NCBI GenBank assembly: GCA_002388885.1
Contig: DGNI01000108.1
Location: 11,640 to 22,307, forward strand
Direction of reading: 5' to 3'
From: Parvularculaceae bacterium UBA4496
GTDB lineage: Bacteria; Pseudomonadota; Alphaproteobacteria; Caulobacterales; Parvularculaceae
DNA: 10,668 bases
Of the stretch, positions 1-6,855 are shown in pieces. Within the stretch, counting starts at the first letter, position 1. Every line of letters begins with the position of its first letter. Below the pieces are notes generated by a model, which worked only from the letters and a program-made list of their open reading frames with translations, did not search any database and had not been told where the DNA came from. The position numbers were made by a program, and so were the translations under genes.

Positions 1-153
1 ATTCTCTGCGATATGCAGTGCGCCATGATCGGCCATGGCTCGCGCCATGTCGTAATAAATTCCGCCGTCAATGATGAAAGGCGTTGCCGGCGCAATAAAC
101 GCGCACGCACACGCAACAACAAAGATCAAGGCGACGACAACCGGCGATTTCAA
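1..153 (-). CDS. N-terminal part of a membrane protein (partial, TTG start)
   Basis: This leftward reading frame is open from a TTG codon at 153-151 to the window edge, giving 51 residues; the gene continues beyond base 1. The protein begins with an uncleaved-looking hydrophobic segment (about residues 4-22, rich in V, A, L, I, F), followed by FIIDGGIYYDMARAMADHG. That is the layout of a signal anchor or first membrane helix leading into an extracytoplasmic loop with acidic and tyrosine residues, as in PMT/ArnT-type lipid-linked-sugar glycosyltransferases and other polytopic proteins. The start is chosen because GGGAGG lies five bases upstream of TTG, there is no in-frame ATG or GTG, and a stop (TAA) lies further upstream in frame. 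The family cannot be fixed from 51 residues. A role linked to the neighbouring glycan genes is only a guess. Confidence 0.62.
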   Translation of the reverse strand, partial: MKSPVVVALIFVVACACAFIAPATPFIIDGGIYYDMARAMADHGALHIAEN

Positions 154-158
154 CGGGC

Positions 159-164
159 CCTCCC
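159..164 (-). promoter_or_regulatory. Shine-Dalgarno site deciding a TTG start
   Basis: GGGAGG on the minus strand lies five bases before the TTG at 153-151. It is the only strong ribosome binding site in this stretch, and it sets the start of the leftward membrane-protein gene. Confidence 0.55.
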
Positions 165-202
165 GCCTCGCATGAACGCAGGGAAAAGCCTTAGCTTTCG
201 CC

Positions 203-224
203 GGTTAACAACTTGTTGTTAACC
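203..224. promoter_or_regulatory. 22-bp GTTAAC palindrome, candidate operator
   Basis: Two perfect 10-bp arms (GGTTAACAAC and GTTGTTAACC) flank a 2-bp TT centre in the intergenic region between two divergent genes. The palindrome lies about 50 bp upstream of the leftward TTG start and 119 bp upstream of the methyltransferase ATG. Near-perfect dyads of this size usually bind a dimeric regulator. It lacks a T run, so an intrinsic terminator is unlikely. A CtrA site (TTAA-N7-TTAA) does not fit, because the TTAA spacing here is 10 rather than 7. The regulator is unknown. Confidence 0.45.
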
Positions 225-253
225 AACACGGGAGGTTCTCCGGCCTCAAAGCG

Positions 254-268
254 TTAACAGTCTCTAAA
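254..268. promoter_or_regulatory. Possible CtrA-like box
   Basis: TTAA at 254-257 and TAAA at 265-268 are separated by exactly seven bases, matching seven of eight positions of the alphaproteobacterial CtrA consensus TTAA-N7-TTAA. The site lies 74 bp before the methyltransferase start. A match this short in an AT-richer intergenic stretch can arise by chance. Confidence 0.25.
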
Positions 269-342
269 GCATAAGCCGCGTATCACCTTATGTATGGCGG
301 AGCCTTTGTTCCGCACAGAGATTTCAGCAGCCTGCGTGCGAT

Positions 343-1140
343 ATGGCTTTATCAAAACGACTGCTCATTTCCTTGCGCGACCGTCTCGGCCCCCGCGCAC
401 GGCGCTATGCGGAACTGCTGAGGGTCGTCGCGCCGTTTATCGCTTCGGGCGGCGCCCGTTTTGAGCGGGAATGCAATATCTGCGGCTATGAAGGCGCGTT
501 TTATCCGGCGGGTTTTCCCTCCGGTCAGGCAATCCGTCTCGACGCGGGATGCCCTTCATGCGGATCGCTCGAACGCCAGCGGTTTTTAAAACTGTGGGTC
601 GATGCAAACGCTGCTGCGATTAGCGGCCGGTCCGTACTGCATTTCGCGCCCGAGAATTGCGTCCGCAAGTTTATCGAACCGCTCGCGAGCAAATATGTGA
701 GCGCGGATATCGGCGATCACCGGACCATCGATCTACATCTCAATATCGAAAATATTGACCTGCCGGACAGCTCGTTCGACGTCGCCATCTGCTCGCACAT
801 TCTTGAGCATGTGGACGATGCAAAAGCGCTGTCGGAGCTTCGCCGCATCCTGAAACCGGGCGGCTTGCTGTTGGTGATGGTGCCGATTGTCGACGCCTGG
901 ACCGAAACCTATGAGAATCCGTCCGTCAATTCGAACAAAGGGCGCTGCCTTGAATTCGGGCAAGGCGATCACGTCCGTTATTACGGAAACGATATCGGCG
1001 CGCGCATGGCGAAGGCGGGCTTTGACGTTTCGTTCAGCGTTTCGGGCGGACCCGACGTTTCGCGGTTTGCGCTGACGCGGGGTGAGCGCGTTTTCATCTG
1101 CAAAAGGGCGGCGGCGAGCGAGTGTGAGAAAGCCGCGTGA
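343..1140 (+). CDS. SAM-dependent methyltransferase with N-terminal zinc ribbon
   Basis: This 265-residue protein is predicted to transfer a methyl group from S-adenosylmethionine to an unidentified substrate, probably a sugar or lipid-linked glycan given its neighbours. Residues 44-73 hold two CxxC knuckles (C44/C47 and C70/C73), a probable zinc ribbon. The class I methyltransferase part follows: SADIGD around 120-125, FDVAICSHILEHVDD at 145-159 (the usual motif II/III region of Methyltransf_11 proteins) and ELRRILKPGG at 165-174. The glycine-rich motif I is not the classic DxGxGxG but VLHFAPE near 98-104, so cofactor binding may differ somewhat; I recall the same variant in related proteins. 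The C-terminal FGQGDHVRYYG segment (about 205-215) is also typical of this subgroup. No strong ribosome binding site precedes the ATG at 343. Its stop overlaps the next gene's GTG start in the string GTGA, suggesting translational coupling. Confidence 0.85.
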   Translation: MALSKRLLISLRDRLGPRARRYAELLRVVAPFIASGGARFERECNICGYEGAFYPAGFPSGQAIRLDAGCPSCGSLERQRFLKLWVDANAAAISGRSVLHFAPENCVRKFIEPLASKYVSADIGDHRTIDLHLNIENIDLPDSSFDVAICSHILEHVDDAKALSELRRILKPGGLLLVMVPIVDAWTETYENPSVNSNKGRCLEFGQGDHVRYYGNDIGARMAKAGFDVSFSVSGGPDVSRFALTRGERVFICKRAAASECEKAA

Positions 1141-2051
1141 GTAACATGACGGCGCATCAGGCGGACATAGCGGCTCCTTTCGCGAGCATGCTCACACGTA
1201 TGCGTCAATACAAGGATCGGCTAAGGCCCATCGCGCTGGTGCTGGCGCTGCTCCTGTTTTGTGCAGGGTTGTTCCTGTCGCTGCGCGCAACGCCGGATCT
1301 TCTCACGCGCATCAATCTCGCGCCGCTGGTGCTGGTGTTTCTTGTCACCATTCCGGTCACGATAATGGCGAGCGCTATCGATTTTATTTTTCTCGCGCGG
1401 CTTTCCGGCGTTCGGGTGGGATTGCTGCCCGCTATCGAGGTGACGCTTTACACGCGCGCCGCCAATATGCTTCCCATACCGGGTAGCATAGCCGTGCGTA
1501 TGGCGGTTTTGAAAACCCACGGCGCAACGTTCAAAAAAAGCGGCGCCTTGATGTTCCTGTTGACCGCCATATGGGGCGCTCTTGGGTTTTGTTATTCCGC
1601 GGCATGGCTCGCCGGGCAAGCACCATCATATTTGACAATATTGTTCGCCCTGATTGGCGGGCTTGTTCTTTGCGGCTGCGCCGCCGCGGTGATCGCCATG
1701 CGGCTCGATCGTTCGCTGGTTGCCGGGTCGGCGGCAATGCGCGGCGTCATGATCATCATCGAAGGGTTTTCGTTGATGCTTGCGGTCAAGGCCGTCGGCG
1801 TCGACGCGGCCTACCATCAAACAGCGATCCTCGTTGTGTGTTCTTTTCTGGCGAGCATCGTGCCTGCGGGTATCGGCGTTCGCGAAACGCTGATCGCCAT
1901 CCTGTCGCCTATCGCCGGTATTGATCCCGCGACCGGCTTCCTCGCTGCAACGGTTTCCCGCGTGATGACCATGACGTTTCTTGCGATGGCTGCAGCGGGG
2001 GGAAGTGTTGTGTCGGCGCGGTTGGTTTCGCTTAGCTCGCCGCGCGAATAA
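1137..2051 (+). CDS. UPF0104 / LPG-synthase-TM family membrane protein
   Basis: This is a 304-residue integral membrane protein with about seven to eight hydrophobic segments (roughly 31-49, 61-87, 137-160, 165-188, 203-220, 229-246, 252-275 and 277-295). The hallmark PAGIGVRE at 243-250 and the upstream YTRAANMLPIPGSIAVRMA stretch (105-123) place it in the family that includes AglD-like proteins and the membrane half of lysyl-phosphatidylglycerol synthase (PF03706). It has only the membrane domain and no aminoacyl-transfer domain, so it is not an MprF. Members often sit in polysaccharide loci and are suspected of handling lipid-linked intermediates. The GTG at 1137 overlaps the methyltransferase stop; an in-frame ATG at 1146 is the alternative start. 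The 3' end overlaps the convergent kinase-like gene by 20 bp. Confidence 0.8.
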   Translation: MSNMTAHQADIAAPFASMLTRMRQYKDRLRPIALVLALLLFCAGLFLSLRATPDLLTRINLAPLVLVFLVTIPVTIMASAIDFIFLARLSGVRVGLLPAIEVTLYTRAANMLPIPGSIAVRMAVLKTHGATFKKSGALMFLLTAIWGALGFCYSAAWLAGQAPSYLTILFALIGGLVLCGCAAAVIAMRLDRSLVAGSAAMRGVMIIIEGFSLMLAVKAVGVDAAYHQTAILVVCSFLASIVPAGIGVRETLIAILSPIAGIDPATGFLAATVSRVMTMTFLAMAAAGGSVVSARLVSLSSPRE

Positions 2052-3141
2052 CCGAGCGCGGCCTTTCCGCAATACCGCGCATCGCGCGGGCGAGGTCGTC
2101 AGGCTGCGTATCGGGGCCGGCTTTTATCAAGTATGCGCTCGCCTGAGAAAACGCCATTTTCAAAATGGCGGCGGTGGCGTCTTGCACCGTTTCCGGGTCG
2201 GGCAGCAGACCAGGCGCCGTCGCTTCAGCCACTGCATAGCTCTCGCGATACGTTTTGATTTCATCCATGACGATTGGCGCCATGCGTGCTGCGGCCTGAA
2301 TGTGGCCGATGTCATCGATTTCGACGCCCGGCGCGTCACGTCTTTCGAGAAAGATCAGGTCCGTAAGGCGCGCCTTGTCTGCTACGCCTTGCAGGCCGAA
2401 AAGCTCCTCGGCGGATATGCGGCGCCTCACCTTGTTTGCGCCCAGCATTTTACGTCGCACGCGCCAGTGAAGCTTGTCCAGTGCGTTACGCTCGTTCAAA
2501 AGGCGCTGTTCTAACGCTGTTTCATTTTGCGTGTTGTAAGCATAAATCTGCAGCCGCGCTGGCGCCCGGTATATGACGCCATTTTCGTCAATGGCGGCAA
2601 GGTCATCGCTGAGATAACGCCAGCCGCCTTCAAGGCAGAGTTTCAGCATGGCGGTCGTCTTGCCGACGCCGCCTTTTCCCAAAACGGCCAGCGTTCTTTC
2701 GCCGTTGGTGACGGCGCTTGCATGCATAAAGCTTTGATGCAGATTAATCTGCGCGATCTGCGCCGCCCAATTGAAAAGCTTGTAGAGAAAATTCTTGGCG
2801 CGCAATGCATCAAGCGACAGGTAGTTCATGTCGATGGTTTTGACGCCTAGGTCGACGCCCGGCAGCCAACGCGGAAACATCGGGCGAAACTCAATTTCAA
2901 ATGTGAGGCAGTTATTCGTTTTCAAAAGCTGTACGCCGGCCGACCTTAACGGCGTCAGCGATACGGCGTTCTGGCTCCCTTTCAACCTCTCGACAAACCG
3001 GAAAGCGAGCCCCGCCGGCTGCTTCGATCTTGGTAACGCGGCGGCGATTTCGCCTGTGATATGCCGTGAAATCGGTCCGCCGCCGGCAAACAAAATAGGC
3101 AGACGGCCCAGAGTGACGGTGTTATCCTCGCTCGCTGTCAT
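2032..3141 (-). CDS. HprK-like P-loop serine kinase family protein
   Basis: The protein is about 369 residues from the ATG at 3141. The same frame also has an ATG at 3201 (389 residues), but that one lacks a ribosome binding site, while AGGCGG lies ten bases before 3141. Numbered from 3141, HASAV at 140-144 precedes a Walker A loop GKGGVGKTT at 155-163, and a YLSDD motif follows at 176-180. This order (HAS, P-loop, SDD) is that of HPr kinase/phosphorylase and the related PEP-carboxykinase-like fold, not of ParA/MinD, although the loop itself resembles theirs. No HPr, PqqD or amphi-Trp partner is visible in the window, so the substrate is unknown. Such stand-alone HprK-like proteins occur in polysaccharide and peptide-modification loci. 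The N-terminal 130 residues are unassigned. The last 20 bp overlap the convergent membrane-protein gene. Confidence 0.75.
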   Translation of the reverse strand: MTASEDNTVTLGRLPILFAGGGPISRHITGEIAAALPRSKQPAGLAFRFVERLKGSQNAVSLTPLRSAGVQLLKTNNCLTFEIEFRPMFPRWLPGVDLGVKTIDMNYLSLDALRAKNFLYKLFNWAAQIAQINLHQSFMHASAVTNGERTLAVLGKGGVGKTTAMLKLCLEGGWRYLSDDLAAIDENGVIYRAPARLQIYAYNTQNETALEQRLLNERNALDKLHWRVRRKMLGANKVRRRISAEELFGLQGVADKARLTDLIFLERRDAPGVEIDDIGHIQAAARMAPIVMDEIKTYRESYAVAEATAPGLLPDPETVQDATAAILKMAFSQASAYLIKAGPDTQPDDLARAMRGIAERPRSVIRAAS

Positions 3142-3272
3142 AAGGTTTTGTCCGCCTTGCCGTTCATCGCCAACCGGTTCACAAAATATGTGGTCGTGCA
3201 TTCGCTAACGAAGCGTAAACGGCGGCCGTCTATGAGGGTAATCACCAGCACCGCAGGCGATAAATTGCAGTC

Positions 3273-4424
3273 ATGAACAAAGTATCTTTCGCCATTGCGG
3301 CCAGCTCATTCAGCAAGCCCTCCGAAACATTCATCCGCGATCATGCGCAGTCCATCGCGCCCGGCGAAACCGTGCTGATCAGTCACGAGCCGCCGCCGGA
3401 AAGCTTAGCGGCTTATTCGGCGCTCTCGGGCATTGATCTTGGCGCCGCGCTTCCGGCGGGCGGCCGAATTGAAAAGACTGTCAACACCGCAAAACGTTTC
3501 TGGCGCCGTTACGCTCACCCGGTGTTGCCTGCAGGGCATCATGAAAAAACCGTCGCGTTCTTGAAGGAGACGAAACCGGCGGCGCTGATGACGGAGTACG
3601 GGCTCATCGGCGTCATGATGGCGAAACCGGCGCGTCAAGCGGGCGTCCCGCTCTATGTGCATTTTCATGGGTTTGACGCCGCCGTGGTTTCCAAACTTCC
3701 GTACTGGCGCACGCGGTATCGTAAACTGTTCAGGGATGCAGCGGGCGTCATCGGCCCGTCCGAATTCATTGTGAATAAACTCGCCGAACTGGGATGCCCG
3801 CGGGAAAAGCTTTACGTCTGCGCCTGCGGCATCAACCCGGATCTGTTCTCGGAGACGCAGCGTTTGCCGTTGCGGCTCGTCGCTGTCGGGCGGTTCGTGC
3901 CTAAAAAGGCGCCGCATGTGACGGTTGAAGCGTTTGCGAAAATCGCAGATGATTTTCCCGACGCCCGGCTCGACATGATCGGCGATGGTCCGCTGAAAGC
4001 GCGTTGTGAAAAACTGATCGTCAAACATGGTCTTGAAGAGCGCGTCATTCTTCATGGCGCAAAAAGCCACGCATTCGTGGCGGAAAAGATGCGCGAAGCG
4101 TCGGTGTACCTGCAGCATTCGGTGACGGCGTCTTATGGCGACGTCGAGGGTATGCCGGTTTCTATTCTCGAGGCGATGGCGTGCAGCCTGCCAGTGGTTT
4201 CGACGCGTCATAGCGGCATTCGCGAGGCCGTTGAGGAAGGAAAAACCGGTTTTCTCGTTGATGAGCATGATGTAAACGGCATGGCCGATGCCATTGCCGC
4301 AATGTTGTGCGATCCGGCGCGGGCGGAAGCGATGGGAAAAGCGGCGCGCTTGCGCGTGCTTGAGCGCTACACGCAGCAAAAGTCTCGTGAAAAGCTGCGG
4401 TCGATCATGGGGCTTTCCGGCTAA
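3273..4424 (+). CDS. Glycosyltransferase family 4
   Basis: This 383-residue GT-B enzyme is predicted to transfer a sugar from a nucleotide donor with retention of configuration, in the cytoplasm or at the inner membrane face. The N-terminal acceptor domain includes SKPSETFIRDH (14-24), as in colanic-acid or exopolysaccharide glycosyltransferases, and YVHFHGFD (128-135). The C-terminal donor domain starts near VAVGRFVPKKAP (203-214) and contains IGDGP (236-240) and the EX7E pair E292/E300 within EGMPVSILEAMACSLPVVS. GIREAV and GKTGFLV follow at about 315-329. Length is normal and no key residue is missing. The ribosome binding site before ATG 3273 is weak. The gene is divergent from the HprK-like gene and converges on the DUF354 gene with only eight bases between the stops. 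Donor and acceptor sugars cannot be read from the sequence. Confidence 0.9.
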   Translation: MNKVSFAIAASSFSKPSETFIRDHAQSIAPGETVLISHEPPPESLAAYSALSGIDLGAALPAGGRIEKTVNTAKRFWRRYAHPVLPAGHHEKTVAFLKETKPAALMTEYGLIGVMMAKPARQAGVPLYVHFHGFDAAVVSKLPYWRTRYRKLFRDAAGVIGPSEFIVNKLAELGCPREKLYVCACGINPDLFSETQRLPLRLVAVGRFVPKKAPHVTVEAFAKIADDFPDARLDMIGDGPLKARCEKLIVKHGLEERVILHGAKSHAFVAEKMREASVYLQHSVTASYGDVEGMPVSILEAMACSLPVVSTRHSGIREAVEEGKTGFLVDEHDVNGMADAIAAMLCDPARAEAMGKAARLRVLERYTQQKSREKLRSIMGLSG

Positions 4425-4432
4425 GGCGCCTG

Positions 4433-5488
4433 CTAAGCGGCTCTTTCCCGACGGACCTCTTCACGTTTCACATAGTCGACAACGAACCCGGTGACGTCGA
4501 CGACCTCGTCCAGCATCTTGCGCTGCATTTCCTGCGCGTCGCGTTTCAGGCGCATCGGATCTTCACTCGCAAGTCTTTCAAGATAACGGAGCGCATCAAC
4601 CTGACGCCCGCCGTTGAAATTTTTCACAAGCCCGTATCGCGCTTCCTGTTCGTCATTGACGCCGCGACCGGACTTCGAAACGAACACGGCGTGCGTGCCG
4701 AGGCAGGCCGCTTCCGACGCCATGGTTGAACTTTCGCCCACGACGATGCTCGCGCCGGCAAGTGCGTGGTGAATGTCTTCAACCGGAATGTTCAACCGGT
4801 AGGGTTCATATTCCGGCGGCAGCGGTTTTTCCGAAGAAATATAGACCGGCCCCATGCGGGAAAGATTCTCGATGGCTTTTCTTTTGCCGTCCAGATCAAA
4901 ACCGCTTTCGCCGCCGTCGTGGATGGATTCCCACGCTACAAAACGTAGAACCGAATAGGGCTGCGCCGGATCAATGCCGTATCGCGCAAGCCGTGCGGGG
5001 TCGGGCTTAAACCGCTTCGGATGCAGATAGGCGAGTTCGTGATAGCCGTCATAGCGCAGGTGCTTTGCGCCATAGTCATGACGGAAACCTCTGGGCGAAA
5101 TCCACGCATCCGCCAGCCGGGCGACGACGCGATTGATTTTATGCGTCGTTTCATTGTCGTAGAACACAACCGTGCGCGTGTTGGTTAGCTTTCCGGCGAT
5201 GGCGATCGACGGTCCCATCAGGCCGAGCATGATTTCAGGCCTGAAATTGCGAATGATCCGCTGCGTTTCATGAATGCGCGTTACGAGTTCGCGAGCGAGC
5301 TGCGCGCGCCCCGGGCGCTGGCGCGAAATCACCTTGTGCTCGAGGCCATAGGCGTCGAGAAGCTGCGTGGTCACGTCTTTCTCGCGCGAGAGTATGCGCA
5401 CCTCGTCGCCGCCGGCCATGAATTCGGCAATGGCGTTGCGGAAAAAATGCACATGCGCCGGGTGCAGTATATCAATGAGAATGCGCAT
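4433..5488 (-). CDS. DUF354 family predicted glycosyltransferase
   Basis: This 351-residue protein has the features of PF04007 (DUF354), a GT-B-like family related in fold to UDP-GlcNAc 2-epimerase/WecB and not biochemically well defined. It opens with MRILIDILHPAHVHFFRNAI (1-20), has a DNETTH segment at 111-116, YDGYHELAYLHP at 146-157, and the C-terminal nucleotide-sugar-type loop GESSTMASEAACLG at 251-264. The open frame extends 170 codons further upstream to 5998, but that part lies antisense to the next gene and is not protein-like. The ATG at 5488 is therefore chosen, since family similarity begins exactly there. It converges on the GT4 gene and diverges from the GT2 gene. A role in making a surface polysaccharide or glycolipid is inferred from neighbours. 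Confidence 0.85.
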   Translation of the reverse strand: MRILIDILHPAHVHFFRNAIAEFMAGGDEVRILSREKDVTTQLLDAYGLEHKVISRQRPGRAQLARELVTRIHETQRIIRNFRPEIMLGLMGPSIAIAGKLTNTRTVVFYDNETTHKINRVVARLADAWISPRGFRHDYGAKHLRYDGYHELAYLHPKRFKPDPARLARYGIDPAQPYSVLRFVAWESIHDGGESGFDLDGKRKAIENLSRMGPVYISSEKPLPPEYEPYRLNIPVEDIHHALAGASIVVGESSTMASEAACLGTHAVFVSKSGRGVNDEQEARYGLVKNFNGGRQVDALRYLERLASEDPMRLKRDAQEMQRKMLDEVVDVTGFVVDYVKREEVRRERAA

Positions 5489-5617
5489 GGGTGTTTCCGC
5501 GTTCCGGCTGCCTGATGGTTTACAAGGGTTAAACGCCGCCGATTGCCGGAGTGTTAACGCTGTCTTTGCCATAATCCGGTTAGATATCGCTGCAAAACCA
5601 GTGACGCCGACGGACGC

Positions 5618-6649
5618 ATGACCAAGCTCATCATCCAGATCCCCTGTCTTAACGAATCGGAAACCATTGCCGGGACGATCGCCGATTTGCCCACAGCCAT
5701 CGAGGGCGTCGATGAGATCGAGATTCTGGTCATCGATGACGGATCCGAAGACGACACGGTGGAGGCGGCGCGGGCCGCGGGCGCTCACCATGTCGTCTCC
5801 AACGGCGTCAATCGCGGTTTGGCGCAGAGTTTCCAGCGCGGCCTCGACGCATGTCTGCGCCGCGGCGCCGACATCATCGTCAATACGGACGGCGATAATC
5901 AATATAACGGCGCTGACGTGTCCGCGCTGGTAAAACCGATCCTCGAAGGCCGCGCCGATGTCGTTGTCGGCGACCGGCAGACGGAAACCATCGCACATTT
6001 CTCGCCGCTCAAGAAAAAACTCCAGCGCGCGGGCAGCGATCTCGTCAGCGTTCTTGCAAAAGCCGAGATCGCTGACGCCGTTTCGGGGTTTCGCGCCTTT
6101 TCGCGCGAGGCGGCCATGGGCCTCACCGTGCGGTCGAGCTTTTCCTACACGACGGAAACGCTGATCCAGGCGGGGCGCCGGCGCCTGCGCATCGCATCGG
6201 TCCCCATACGGACCAACAAAGTCGAGCGCCCGTCACGGCTGTTCCGGTCGATCCCGCAGTTCTTATTACGTACCGGCCGCACCATGCTGCGCGCCTACGC
6301 CATGTATGAGCCGCTGAAGGTTTTCGCAATCGCCGGTCTCGTGCTGATGGCGCTCGGCGCCGTGCCGGTGGCGCGTTTTCTGTTCCATTATTTTCTGGGC
6401 GACGGGGCGGGCATGATCCAGTCGCTGATTATCGGCGCCGTCCTGATGCTGGTCGGCGCGATCTCGGCGATGTTCGCGCTGCTCGCCGATCTTGTGGCCT
6501 ACAACCGTCAGCTTCTGGAACTGACGCTCGAGCGGGTGCGCAAGATTGAATATATAATCGACGCCAAGGAAGAGCGGGCGAAGAAACGCTTTCCCATCGA
6601 GCAGATTCGTAAAGAGTTAAGCTCGCTCAAGGCGGCAAAGCGCCAATAA
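5618..6649 (+). CDS. Family 2 glycosyltransferase with two C-terminal TM segments
   Basis: This 343-residue enzyme has a cytoplasmic GT-A domain (about 1-230) followed by two membrane helices (about 235-257 and 267-291) and a charged tail. Catalytic signatures are IPCLNESETI (8-17), VIDDGSEDDT (38-47), the metal-binding DGD at 91-93 followed by Q95, and SGFRAFSREA (156-165). This is the layout of DPM1/GtrB/ArnC-like enzymes, which load a sugar from a nucleotide donor onto a polyprenyl phosphate at the inner membrane. The tail (about 292-343) is rich in Lys, Arg and Glu and may form a helix. Start: ATG 5618 with weak GGA upstream. The gene is divergent from DUF354 across 129 bp that contains one GTTAAC hexamer (5553-5558). 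It could supply a lipid-linked sugar to a later membrane transferase, possibly the leftward partial gene. The sugar is unknown. Confidence 0.88.
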   Translation: MTKLIIQIPCLNESETIAGTIADLPTAIEGVDEIEILVIDDGSEDDTVEAARAAGAHHVVSNGVNRGLAQSFQRGLDACLRRGADIIVNTDGDNQYNGADVSALVKPILEGRADVVVGDRQTETIAHFSPLKKKLQRAGSDLVSVLAKAEIADAVSGFRAFSREAAMGLTVRSSFSYTTETLIQAGRRRLRIASVPIRTNKVERPSRLFRSIPQFLLRTGRTMLRAYAMYEPLKVFAIAGLVLMALGAVPVARFLFHYFLGDGAGMIQSLIIGAVLMLVGAISAMFALLADLVAYNRQLLELTLERVRKIEYIIDAKEERAKKRFPIEQIRKELSSLKAAKRQ

Positions 6650-6728
6650 CACAGCAAGTTTCGGGCGGCGGCGGTTTCGAATCCGTGCTAGGACTCTGCT
6701 AACAGTTCATCCTTCGTAACGAAATTAT

Positions 6729-6854
6729 TCCTTCATCCTGAGGAAGCCGAAGGCTTGTCGCGAAGGACGAAGGAGTTGAACGGGGTTGGGGCCCCGTTTA
6801 ACAAGATTTGTTGGTTTGGGTCCCATCCCAAACCAACTCTCCTCAGGATGAAGG
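6729..6854. repeat. Compound REP-like inverted-repeat element
   Basis: An outer perfect 15-bp inverted repeat (6730-6744 CCTTCATCCTGAGGA and 6840-6854 TCCTCAGGATGAAGG) encloses three nested hairpins. The first pairs 6729-6739 with 6764-6774 (10 of 11) and 6744-6748 with 6752-6756 around a GAA loop. The second pairs 6775-6785 with 6792-6802 (10 of 11, one G-T). The third is a perfect 11-bp stem, 6810-6820 with 6827-6837, loop TCCCAT. The left part resembles, from memory, the CATCCTGAGGA...CGAAGGA intergenic palindromes scattered in many alphaproteobacterial genomes. No transposase is present. The right arm ends one base before the alkyltransferase ATG and provides its ribosome binding site. 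Confidence 0.8.
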
Positions 6855-6855
6855 T

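Noticed and set aside
13..222. Rightward 69-residue frame
   Set aside because: It is rich in Arg and Asn with no domain, has no ribosome binding site, and lies opposite the better-supported leftward membrane-protein frame.
2155..2172. Small inverted repeat CATTTTCAAAATG inside the HprK-like gene, considered as a terminator
   Set aside because: It is a short AT-rich dyad inside coding sequence with no GC stem, explained by the codons of the gene.
3405..4379. Leftward 324-residue frame opposite the GT4 gene
   Set aside because: The composition is dominated by Arg, His and Phe with no motif. It is the expected shadow of a GC-rich gene whose own strand carries a complete glycosyltransferase.
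5489..5998. 170-codon upstream extension of the DUF354 frame
   Set aside because: Most of it is antisense to the family 2 glycosyltransferase, it is not protein-like, and family similarity starts exactly at the ATG at 5488.
6729..6854. Miniature insertion sequence (MITE) interpretation of the repeat
   Set aside because: No clear target-site duplication is seen at the ends and no transposase is nearby, so a REP-like palindromic element fits better, though a MITE is not excluded.
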